NCBI GenBank assembly: GCA_903875225.1
Contig: CAIQVJ010000118.1
Coordinates: 62,001 to 126,000, forward strand
Length of the DNA stretch: 64,000 nt
DNA from: an uncultured Pseudomonadota bacterium
GTDB taxonomy: Bacteria > Myxococcota_A > UBA796 > SXON01
Direction: 5' to 3'
Below the pieces are notes generated by a model. The model was given only the letters and a program-made list of their open reading frames with translations, had not been told where the DNA came from and did not search any database. Shown here piece after piece: positions 50,208 through 57,429 of this stretch (position 1 is the first letter of the stretch; each line of letters begins with the position of its first letter). Made by a program: the position numbers and the translations under genes.

Positions 50208-51980
50208 CTACGGCCCGATGCAGCACCGGACCCCGAAGTCCGGCTCCCGGTGGTCCACCGAGGCGTGTGCAGTGGACCGGCACTGACCGAGGCCGGCGGA
50301 GAAGTCCCAGCCGCCTCCGTGCAGGACCCCCGCGTCGGGTCCGTTCGAGCTCCACTCCCACAGTCCGCCGCTCAGGTCCAGCACCCCCTCCGGGGTCTGG
50401 CACTCGGGGCTCGCGCCGCTGATGCGCGCCGACCCGTGTCCGGCGCGGTCGGTGCAGCGCCCGGGGACGTAGGTCCCGGGGTACGGCCAGCGCCGGTCTC
50501 CCTGGCCGGTGCAGACGGAGAGCCACTCCTCCTCCGTGCAGATGCGCTTTCCGGCCCCTGCGCAGGCCGCGACGGCATCGCCGTAGGTCAACCCGCCCGT
50601 CGGGCGCTCGGCTGCCTTGTTGGGAAATTCGAACGTGTCGATGCAGATGTCCCGCCCCCCGGTCGCCATCGAGATCATCCCTTCCGGGCACTTCCGCCGC
50701 CCCGGGTGCGCGACCACGGGCTTTGGAGCGTACTCTCCCCGACAGCAGCGGAACCCGAGGTCCGGCAGCGCCTGATCCTCGGGGGTCTCGGGGTAGCCCT
50801 CCGAGGGGATGCAGACCGCCTTGCTCGGGTCGCTCCAGCTCGAGCCCCCGCGCACCTCGCGTCGCGTGCGGGACACGCCCGCGATCGCGCCGGTCGTCTC
50901 GAAGGCGCTGCTCGTCCACTCCCACACCCCGCCTGTCAGATCCCGCTCGCCGCCCACCGAGAGGCACGCAAAATGGCTCCCGGAGACAGAACGGGCGGCT
51001 TCGGCGACGGGGCAGGCGCCCGGCACGTACTCGTCGCCGTAGGGAAAGCGCCTGCCCATCGAGGAGCCGCACGCCTCGTCCCACTCGTCGGAGGTGCAGA
51101 GGCGCTTCCCGGCTGCTGCGCACATCGCGCCGGCGTCGGCCCAGGTCACGCCGACGGTGGGGTACTGCCCGGGAACGTTGGGGTATTCGTAGACGTCCAT
51201 CCAGGTGCCGGGCCCGGTCTGGACCTCGGCGGTGGGGTCGTAGGGGATGGTCGGATTCTGGGACCGGGCGCTGGCCAGACGGGCGGTCGCATCGGCCTCC
51301 AGTTGCTCACGGGAGACGTGTTCGTCGTCCGGGGCGTCCTCCGACCAGCAGCAGCGGAAGCCCGCGCTGAACACCGGTTGCGTGGGGTCGATGCGGTAGT
51401 CGGGCTCCCGGGAGTAGTTGCCGTCACACGTCGCGTACCCGGTCCACGTGTACCAGGCCCCGCCCTCCAACGAGCCCGCGTTGCCCCCCCAGTCGTCGAG
51501 GACCCACTCCTCGGCGTTCCCGACCAGATCGTAGACCCCCTCCGGCGTGGCACATCCGGGGTACCCCCCGCCGGTGGAGACCAGCGCCGTGGCGTCCATC
51601 ATGCTGGTGTGGCCGGAGGCGAGCGTGTCCTCGGTGTGGCATCGCCGCGACTGGAAGGTGCGCCCGTACCCGTAGGTGTCGGTGCCGTCGGGACCCAGGC
51701 ACGCACGCCGCCACTCGGCCGCGGTGCACACGCGCTTCCCCGCAGCGGCGCAGCTCTTCTTGGCGGTCGCGAGGTCCGTGTACACAAAGGGCCGCACCCC
51801 GACCTGGTCCGGGTACTCGTAGCGATCGATCCAGAACCCGCCCTTGAAGGGCGGGGCGTCCGTGGCGATGTGGACCATGCCATCGGGCGCCGCGGGGGCC
51901 GTGAGCGGGCAGCCGCACAGCAGCGTGGCCAGCGAGATGCAGGCGGCTCTCACGGCGCGGTGCTTGGGGACGAACGTCAT
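50208..51980 (-). CDS. Lipoprotein with three SUMF1 (formylglycine-enzyme-like) domains
   Basis: A 590-residue protein with a signal ending LATLLCGC (lipobox imperfect). Three SUMF1/FGE-sulfatase-type domains follow, at about 32-215, 255-410 and 425-588. Each has the family's blocks: a start like GMVHIATDAPPFKGGFWIDRYEYP, the pair AAGKRVCTAAEWRRAC / AAGKRLCTSDEWDEAC / GAGKRICTEEEWLSVC, a GVYDLVGNAEEWV-like block, and an end like FSAGFRCC / LGFRCC / FGVRCC. True formylglycine-generating enzymes have one such domain and a special Cys pair that I cannot identify here. SUMF1 domains also occur in proteins with other roles. It lies 21 bases after the sulfatase-like gene on the same strand. Confidence 0.85.
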   Translation of the reverse strand: MTFVPKHRAVRAACISLATLLCGCPLTAPAAPDGMVHIATDAPPFKGGFWIDRYEYPDQVGVRPFVYTDLATAKKSCAAAGKRVCTAAEWRRACLGPDGTDTYGYGRTFQSRRCHTEDTLASGHTSMMDATALVSTGGGYPGCATPEGVYDLVGNAEEWVLDDWGGNAGSLEGGAWYTWTGYATCDGNYSREPDYRIDPTQPVFSAGFRCCWSEDAPDDEHVSREQLEADATARLASARSQNPTIPYDPTAEVQTGPGTWMDVYEYPNVPGQYPTVGVTWADAGAMCAAAGKRLCTSDEWDEACGSSMGRRFPYGDEYVPGACPVAEAARSVSGSHFACLSVGGERDLTGGVWEWTSSAFETTGAIAGVSRTRREVRGGSSWSDPSKAVCIPSEGYPETPEDQALPDLGFRCCRGEYAPKPVVAHPGRRKCPEGMISMATGGRDICIDTFEFPNKAAERPTGGLTYGDAVAACAGAGKRICTEEEWLSVCTGQGDRRWPYPGTYVPGRCTDRAGHGSARISGASPECQTPEGVLDLSGGLWEWSSNGPDAGVLHGGGWDFSAGLGQCRSTAHASVDHREPDFGVRCCIGP

Positions 51981-52001
51981 GGGCTCACGGGCAAGGCAGG
52001 G

Positions 52002-53405
52002 CTATCGCGCGGGGGGGAGCGGGTGCTCGGGGGCTGTCGGCGGCGCGTGGGTGTCGGGTGTGTCGCCGTTGGGGAACATCAGGTCCCAGTAGCCGCGCTC
52101 CTGCAGCATCTTCTTCTGCGCCGGGTCGATGGGGAACGCTGTGCCGCCGGGGGTGATGGCGTTCTGCTGGTGGTGCCATGTTCGCAGCTGGTCGGCGTAC
52201 TCGGCCACCACCGCGGGCCGCTCCGCTGCGATGTCGTGGCGCTCCTCGGGGTCGGCGACCAGATCGAAGAGCTTGTACACCTCGGCCCCGCGGCACGGGC
52301 CATCGGCGGGTGCCTTCGCGGCCCCGCAACAGTCTGCCCTGCAGACGATCAGCTTGTACTCTGGCGTCCGCAGCGAAGCGTCCATCGCCGAGGTCATGCT
52401 GTACACCGTCGTGGCGGTGTACGCGCCGGCGTAGCCGAGGAGCGACAGCAGGGAGTGGCCGTCCATCGTGGCCGCCAGCGGGATCCCCGACCGGGCGAGG
52501 ATGGTGGGCGCGAGGTCGATGCCCTGGATCATCGTGTCGTTCACCACGCCGCGAAGCGGGCTCGCGGGGTCGTCGATCACGAAGGGGATGTGCAGCACGG
52601 GGTCGTACAGCGTGCCGTGGGCGACAGAGGCATCGTGCCCGAAGAAGTCCAGCCCGTGGTTGGACGTGACGACGATCACCGTGTCGTCGGTGAACCCGGC
52701 GTGGTCGAGCGCTGCACGGACCTTGCCGACGGTCCCATCGTACTGCCCCACCGCAGTGTCGTACCCGTCGAGGTAGGCCTGCGCGCCGGTCCTGGGGCCG
52801 GCCGCCTCCAGGTACGCCGTGAAGTCGACGTCGTGTACCAGCGCGAAGAACGGGGGGCGGGCCTTGTGCTCGATCCAGTCGACCACGTCGGTGCCGTCCG
52901 TCATGGTCCCGCTCCGAGGGCGCGTGGTCGAGCTGTCGAAGCCGACGAAGAAAGCAGGGATTTCGCTGGGGATCGAGTTCCCCCAGAACGCTGCGGTCTG
53001 GTACCCGTAGAGCTTGAGGATCTCGGGCAGCGTGCGGCTGCCGGGCGCCCACGATGCCGCGGCCTGGCCGCCGCCTCCAAAGCGCAGCACCGAAGGATAC
53101 TGACCGGTGAGCAGCGAGGCGAGCGCCGGGCTCGTCCAGCCGCTCTGGCTGTAGGCATGGGAGAAGGTGACCCCCTCCCGGGCGATCTGCGTCAGGTTCG
53201 GGGCCGGGATGGAGCCATCGGGCAGGGCACCGACGCGGTCCGCCCGCATCGAGTCCGGAGCGATGATCACCCAGTTCGGTGCGGCCCTGGGCTCCTTCAC
53301 CGCGGGGGCGGAGGGCTCGACCGATGCCGTCGGCGCCGGGGCTCCACAGGCCGGGGCGCTCGCCAGCACGATCGCACACGCGGTCAGTCTGCGGATCGGC
53401 ATCAT
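52002..53405 (-). CDS. Sulfatase-like lipoprotein with Thr nucleophile position and Asn metal-site change (module 3)
   Basis: A 467-residue paralogue of the 30669-32048 protein (ATG at 53405 or 53402; lipobox SAPAC imperfect). Motifs: NWVIIAPDSMRADRVG (Asp51), QSGWTSPALASLLTG (Thr91 at the nucleophile position, Leu-for-Arg type replacement), VTSNHGLDFFGH (Asn249-His250), Cys cluster CRADCCG and a later Cys (PCRGAEVYKLFDL), ending QKKMLQERGYWDLMFP. The last 60 bases are roughly 86 % identical to the module 1 gene, so the duplication is fairly recent. Formylglycine cannot form at Thr, yet the next gene encodes SUMF1 domains. A phosphotransferase or phosphodiesterase role is inference. Confidence 0.8.
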   Translation of the reverse strand: MMPIRRLTACAIVLASAPACGAPAPTASVEPSAPAVKEPRAAPNWVIIAPDSMRADRVGALPDGSIPAPNLTQIAREGVTFSHAYSQSGWTSPALASLLTGQYPSVLRFGGGGQAAASWAPGSRTLPEILKLYGYQTAAFWGNSIPSEIPAFFVGFDSSTTRPRSGTMTDGTDVVDWIEHKARPPFFALVHDVDFTAYLEAAGPRTGAQAYLDGYDTAVGQYDGTVGKVRAALDHAGFTDDTVIVVTSNHGLDFFGHDASVAHGTLYDPVLHIPFVIDDPASPLRGVVNDTMIQGIDLAPTILARSGIPLAATMDGHSLLSLLGYAGAYTATTVYSMTSAMDASLRTPEYKLIVCRADCCGAAKAPADGPCRGAEVYKLFDLVADPEERHDIAAERPAVVAEYADQLRTWHHQQNAITPGGTAFPIDPAQKKMLQERGYWDLMFPNGDTPDTHAPPTAPEHPLPPAR

Positions 53406-53553
53406 GGGCCAACCTATCCCGGGCGCGGCCACTGGGTCGCTCGCGGGGACGTCGGGGCCTCACGGGATACGTGCCCGGGCGAGTCTGCATGATCACGACG
53501 CACTACGCTGCTTCTCCCTGCCCGGTTGCCGGGATCGACGAAGGGTTCGAGCG

Positions 53554-54858
53554 TTGAGTGGGCGCACGGGGTGGGGATCGCGGCTCCTCTGGGGTGGCCT
53601 CGGCGCGGCGGGTCTGGCCGTTGCCGTGTGGCTCGTTGTCGAGGCGCCGGATGGGACGTCGGCTCCCGAGGGCGAGGTGAAGTGGGCGATCGAGAACTGG
53701 GGGGTGGACCGCGCCGGGGTGATCGCAAGGGTGGTGGCGATCCCGGACGAGATCGAGCGGACGTATGTCGTCGGCAAGCTCTCGGAGGCGTACACCGACG
53801 AGACCAGACCCCTGTGCGAGGCGCTGCCCGGGGGGCTGAGCCGGGACCGCTGCCTGCGGCTCAATGCGCGCCCACACCTCTCGCAGCACGAGCTCCACTT
53901 CTCCGGCCAGAAGCGTGTGGCACAGGCGTCGCCGGCCGCGTTGCCTGTGAACGTGATCCCGATCCCGACGGTGCAGGTCCCGGCGACGGAGTGTGCATCG
54001 AGCGCGGACCGGGGGGCGTGCCTGGACGGCGAGGCCCGCCAGGCGGCAGAGCGGGGCGACCCCGGCCGCGCTGTGGGCATCTGTGCGCTCCAGGCCCAGG
54101 CGGTGTGGGCGGATGATTGCCGGTTCAACGCGTCAGAGGCGGCTTCCACACAGCCCGGCGCCGGCGGCTATGCCGTGGCCGCGGCGCTGTGCAGCCACCT
54201 CGACAACTTCCGGCAGGAGTGCTTCTGGCACGCCACGCTCGCGCTGGTCGGGGAGGTCGTCTCTGCGCCGGAGGGCCAGGAGGCCGCCGTGGCCGTGCAG
54301 GCCGCGGAGCGGGTGCGGGCGGTGTGGAAGGCGACATCGCCCGATGGCGAGGCCGTGGCGCGGCGCCATGTCGGGTGGTTCTGGTCGTTGTTCGTGAGCC
54401 AGCTCTACGAGCGCACGGACCAGCCGGACGGCACGCCGCTCGCGACCGTACCCGAGGAGGCCTGGCCGCAGGTCCGCGGGGCCCTGGCGATCCGGATGCG
54501 ACAGCAGGGGCTGCTCTCCGGCTCGTTGGAGCAGCAGATGGCCGCGTATGACGCCGCGCTCGCACGGCGTTCGGTCTACACCCGGCGAGAGGTCGGTGCG
54601 CCCCCGCGGCCCCTGGGCTCACTCGGCGAGCCGACCACTCCGCATGTCGTGGATTTCTTTGGCTCGGCGCGCCGCCCCTTCTCGACGGATGTTCGCACCG
54701 ACTCGGTGTTCTGCCTCATTGAAGCCGCTGCATACATCCGCCCTTCCGACATCGCCCTGCTGCACGAGGCCGCCGCCTACCCCGATGCCGGGGTTGCCGA
54801 GGAGGCACGCCGCCTTGTTGGGGCCCTGGCGATCCCGCAGCCGCCCGAGGCGCCGTAG
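53554..54858 (+). CDS. Membrane-anchored protein, unknown function
   Basis: About 434 residues from a TTG at 53554; no ATG or GTG is found in frame between the upstream stop and the anchor helix, and an AAGG sequence lies upstream. One N-terminal helix (LLWGGLGAAGLAVAVWLVV) and then a soluble, mostly helical region with spaced Cys residues (RPLCEALPGGLSRDRCLRL; CASSADRGACLDGEARQAAERGDPGRAVGICALQAQAVWADDCRF; LCSHLDNFRQECFWHATLAL). The regularly spaced Cys-helix pairs suggest Sel1-like or other helical repeats with disulphides, on the periplasmic side. No catalytic motif recognised. It stands between two converging or diverging module genes. Confidence 0.6.
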   Translation: MSGRTGWGSRLLWGGLGAAGLAVAVWLVVEAPDGTSAPEGEVKWAIENWGVDRAGVIARVVAIPDEIERTYVVGKLSEAYTDETRPLCEALPGGLSRDRCLRLNARPHLSQHELHFSGQKRVAQASPAALPVNVIPIPTVQVPATECASSADRGACLDGEARQAAERGDPGRAVGICALQAQAVWADDCRFNASEAASTQPGAGGYAVAAALCSHLDNFRQECFWHATLALVGEVVSAPEGQEAAVAVQAAERVRAVWKATSPDGEAVARRHVGWFWSLFVSQLYERTDQPDGTPLATVPEEAWPQVRGALAIRMRQQGLLSGSLEQQMAAYDAALARRSVYTRREVGAPPRPLGSLGEPTTPHVVDFFGSARRPFSTDVRTDSVFCLIEAAAYIRPSDIALLHEAAAYPDAGVAEEARRLVGALAIPQPPEAP

Positions 54859-54876
54859 CGGCCTGGTGCCGCGGTC

Positions 54877-56226
54877 TCACAGGGGGAGCGCGGAGATCCC
54901 CTGTACCGAGCCCACGGCGTTCGCGTTCTCCACTTGCAGCTCGCCGAGCAACCGGCCGTCGGCGTCATGCCAGAACACGCCGCCGTCGAACCCGACCGAC
55001 ACGAGCTGCCCGTCGCCATAGTCGTTCGACTCACCCAGCACGCCCGTGTAGCTGCCGTCGGGCGGCCGCCATTCGGACCTGTAGGTTGCGGTCCCTGCAG
55101 CGGCGTCGACGGTGAAGGTCGCGACCCGCGAGCCGTGCTGGGGGTCCATCCCGTTGTCGAACACCTCGAAGCCGCCGTCCACCCAGCGCGGCGCGTGCTG
55201 CGGGCCGAAGCCGGGGTCGCCGACGAGCGTGAGGTCACCGAACTCGCCGCCCGCGCCCCAGACGGTCTCGCCGGTCGCGCCGTCGATCGCCAGTACGCTC
55301 TGCTGGCAGTACAGCGAGACCAACCACGTGTCCGTCGCGCCGTCGTAGTCGAGTCCGTTCGCGTGGATCCAGTCCTTCGCGTCGGGCATCTGCATGAGGT
55401 CCCAGCAGGAGTTGCGGACGACCGGGTAGTGGTCGAACGAGTTCCAGACCACGTCCTCGGGGCCGTCCGGCCCGACGATCATCACCTGCTCACCGGAGAT
55501 GACCTCCCCATCCACCTCCTGGGTGACGGAGCCCGCCACGCCGACCCGCCCGTCCGGGAGCTCGATGACGTCGTGGTGCACCACGGGTGCCGGCCACAGC
55601 GTGGTCGTGCCGTCCCAGTCGATCGAGGCCACTGCCCCGAACAGGGTGGCGCCCTCCGGCAGCAGGCTGGTGGGCATGAAGATGCCACCGCCGTCGGCCC
55701 GGGGGCGTGCGTACCCGGCCGGTCCGGGCGCTTGCGGGGTCCACCACACCGGGCGCCCATGCCAGTCCACCACCATCGCGCCTCCCTGCCCGTTCCCGAT
55801 CCCCGCGGTCGCGATCAGCAGGTACGGGGTGGGTGGGGCGTCGGGAAACTGGATCTCGGTCACGGTCGGCACATCACTGGGTGCGTCGGGAATGTCGATG
55901 GACAACGCGCTGCTCCCGACCTCGACCCCGTCTGCGTCCAGGTCGCGCAGGATGACATCGACCGTGGTCCCGGCCGGGAGCGGGTAGAGGTCGACGTCGT
56001 GGGAGGTGGACGGGGTGCGAGACACCACCGTGGTGACGGCGGGGTCGTCGTCCACCGTCGTGACGACCTCGCTCCTGACCGACTCGTCGGTCGACCAGCT
56101 CAGGTGGAGCAGCGTCGGGCGCACGGTGTCCACCTCGAGCGAGACCGAGCGTGGCGTAGCCGCCTCCTGGGCGGTGCACGCCGAGAGGCACATCGCGGGC
56201 ACCACGAGCAGCAGGATCCGATGCAT
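54877..56226 (-). CDS. Arylsulfotransferase-like (ASST) lipoprotein
   Basis: A 449-residue lipoprotein (MHRILLLVVPAMCLSAC; lipobox LSAC). Residues about 25-120 look like an Fn3-like domain. The rest is a propeller with the marks of PAPS-independent arylsulfotransferases: VVHHDVIELPDGRVGV, VVWNSFDHYP, AKDWIHANGLDYD and FGPQHAPRWVDGG, which carry the conserved His residues of the active site. Such enzymes pass a sulfuryl group from one phenolic ester to another. Whether this one is active is unknown. It shares its orientation with the SGNH gene upstream (80-base gap), and a TACCAT box lies five bases before its ATG. In a locus with sulfatase-like proteins this suggests sulfate-ester chemistry. 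Confidence 0.78.
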   Translation of the reverse strand: MHRILLLVVPAMCLSACTAQEAATPRSVSLEVDTVRPTLLHLSWSTDESVRSEVVTTVDDDPAVTTVVSRTPSTSHDVDLYPLPAGTTVDVILRDLDADGVEVGSSALSIDIPDAPSDVPTVTEIQFPDAPPTPYLLIATAGIGNGQGGAMVVDWHGRPVWWTPQAPGPAGYARPRADGGGIFMPTSLLPEGATLFGAVASIDWDGTTTLWPAPVVHHDVIELPDGRVGVAGSVTQEVDGEVISGEQVMIVGPDGPEDVVWNSFDHYPVVRNSCWDLMQMPDAKDWIHANGLDYDGATDTWLVSLYCQQSVLAIDGATGETVWGAGGEFGDLTLVGDPGFGPQHAPRWVDGGFEVFDNGMDPQHGSRVATFTVDAAAGTATYRSEWRPPDGSYTGVLGESNDYGDGQLVSVGFDGGVFWHDADGRLLGELQVENANAVGSVQGISALPL

Positions 56227-56231
56227 GTGGA

Positions 56232-56237
56232 ATGGTA
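56232..56237 (-). promoter_or_regulatory. -10 box (TACCAT) for the arylsulfotransferase-like gene
   Basis: TACCAT followed by five bases and the ATG at 56226. A short inverted repeat (GCGTAT at 56277-56282, ATACGC at 56292-56297) lies further upstream in the same gap. Confidence 0.35.
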
Positions 56238-56306
56238 GCCGTCCAGTCATCGTGGGACTGTCGACTTTGAGAATTTGCGTATCCGGGGTGCATACGCCTG
56301 TGGGGG

Positions 56307-57299
56307 CTACCGACCGTCCACGGGGCCGATGATCCAGTCCGCTACCGTCTCGGCGTAGATCGCATAGCCGAGCCCGTTCGGGTGCGGGTCCATGTCGGGG
56401 AATTCGGGATCGCGCGGGGGGGATCGCATGGCATCGAGCCCGACGCCTCGCGCTTCATACACGTTCATCATGTCGATGTACGCGACACCCAGCTCCGAGG
56501 CGCTCTCGACGATCGTGTGATCGGTGGCCACCACACGCGTAGCGGCTGGCGTGCTCGCGAGCGCGTGCGGGATCCCGTAGGTCAGCACCAGCACCCGGGT
56601 TCGAGCCGCCACCGCGATGTCGGCGAGCCGGGCCAGGTTCTGTCCAATCGCGCGGGTGGACACGGCCTCGGTCTCCTCGGCGGACATCTGTTTCGTCGCG
56701 GGGGACTCGGGCGCTCCGGTGGCCAATGGCACGTCATCGACCAGCCGCTCATCGTTCGCGAGGCGCGCGCGCGCGACCAACTGCGTCAGGAGCCGGTAGG
56801 ACGCCAGCCCGTCGAGCCAGTGCCGCGCGAGCCACACCGGCGAGATCACCCGCTGGTCGTCGATCTGCTCCTCGAAGACCCTCGAGTTCATCCCGGACAG
56901 GTACACGATCGTGTCGACGGACTCGGCGGTGGTGAGGTATCGGGCGAGTGTTCGGCTCGACTCGTACGGGGTGGCGCCCGACCTCCCCAGGTTCAGCACG
57001 GTGGCATCGGGCCACCCCCGGGCCCGCAGGAGCACCTCGAGCTGGTGGGGGTAGGCCTGGTCCGACGGCATGCCGTCGCCGAACGTCCAGGAGTCGCCTA
57101 CGCAGACGACCCGGTGCTCCGACGGGGCCTCATCGGGTGTGAACGACGAGGGCAGGTCCTCGAACACGAGGGCGAGGGGCCGTCGTGACACGAGGTTCAA
57201 CCGCTCGATGAACCAGGCTGTACCCTCGGTCCACACCATCAGGAGCAGGACCGGCACCACCGAGTAGGCGAGCCGTCGGCGTATCGCAACGCGGGGCAT
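56307..57299 (-). CDS. Membrane-anchored SGNH/GDSL-family hydrolase (module 4)
   Basis: A 330-residue protein with an N-terminal anchor (about 9-31, RLAYSVVPVLLLMVWTEGTAWFI) similar to that of the 384-residue module 2 enzyme. SGNH blocks are VVCVGDSWTFGDG (Ser70), NLGRSGATPYESS (Gly), VYLSGMNSRVFE (Asn) and MDPHPNGLGYAIYAE (Asp/His), so the catalytic set is complete. The likely reaction is hydrolysis or transfer of an acyl ester at the outer face of the inner membrane. ATG 57299 has a TACACT box six bases before it. Divergent from the sulfatase-like gene at 57430. Confidence 0.8.
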   Translation of the reverse strand: MPRVAIRRRLAYSVVPVLLLMVWTEGTAWFIERLNLVSRRPLALVFEDLPSSFTPDEAPSEHRVVCVGDSWTFGDGMPSDQAYPHQLEVLLRARGWPDATVLNLGRSGATPYESSRTLARYLTTAESVDTIVYLSGMNSRVFEEQIDDQRVISPVWLARHWLDGLASYRLLTQLVARARLANDERLVDDVPLATGAPESPATKQMSAEETEAVSTRAIGQNLARLADIAVAARTRVLVLTYGIPHALASTPAATRVVATDHTIVESASELGVAYIDMMNVYEARGVGLDAMRSPPRDPEFPDMDPHPNGLGYAIYAETVADWIIGPVDGR

Positions 57300-57305
57300 C
57301 CCGAG

Positions 57306-57311
57306 AGTGTA
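57306..57311 (-). promoter_or_regulatory. -10 box (TACACT) for the module 4 SGNH gene
   Basis: TACACT followed by six bases and the ATG at 57299, leaderless-type spacing. It lies back to back with the promoter at 57373-57401. Confidence 0.4.
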
Positions 57312-57372
57312 CCTCAACAAAGTGCCTGCGCCCCGAGGAGGGGGTGGGGCGCCGGGCGGTTTCCCGGGGTGC

Positions 57373-57401
57373 TTGCTCCCGTAATGCGGACGACGTATAG
57401 T
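57373..57401 (+). promoter_or_regulatory. Sigma-70-like promoter of the module 4 sulfatase-like gene
   Basis: TTGCTC at 57373-57378, a 17-base spacer and TATAGT at 57396-57401. The start codon lies 28 bases further on with a GGAGAG ribosome binding site between, so this transcript has a leader. It is the best promoter match in the window. Confidence 0.65.
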
Positions 57402-57429
57402 TTCGGGTGTATCCGGAGAGAGTACTACG

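Noticed and set aside
50208-51980. Annotation as formylglycine-generating enzyme for the neighbouring sulfatase-like proteins
   Set aside because: Three domains, export signal, no recognisable FGE Cys pair, and no Cys-type client in the window.
50250-53492. Plus-strand open frame of about 1080 codons
   Set aside because: Antisense to the SUMF1 and sulfatase-like genes, whose minus-strand translations carry complete family motifs.
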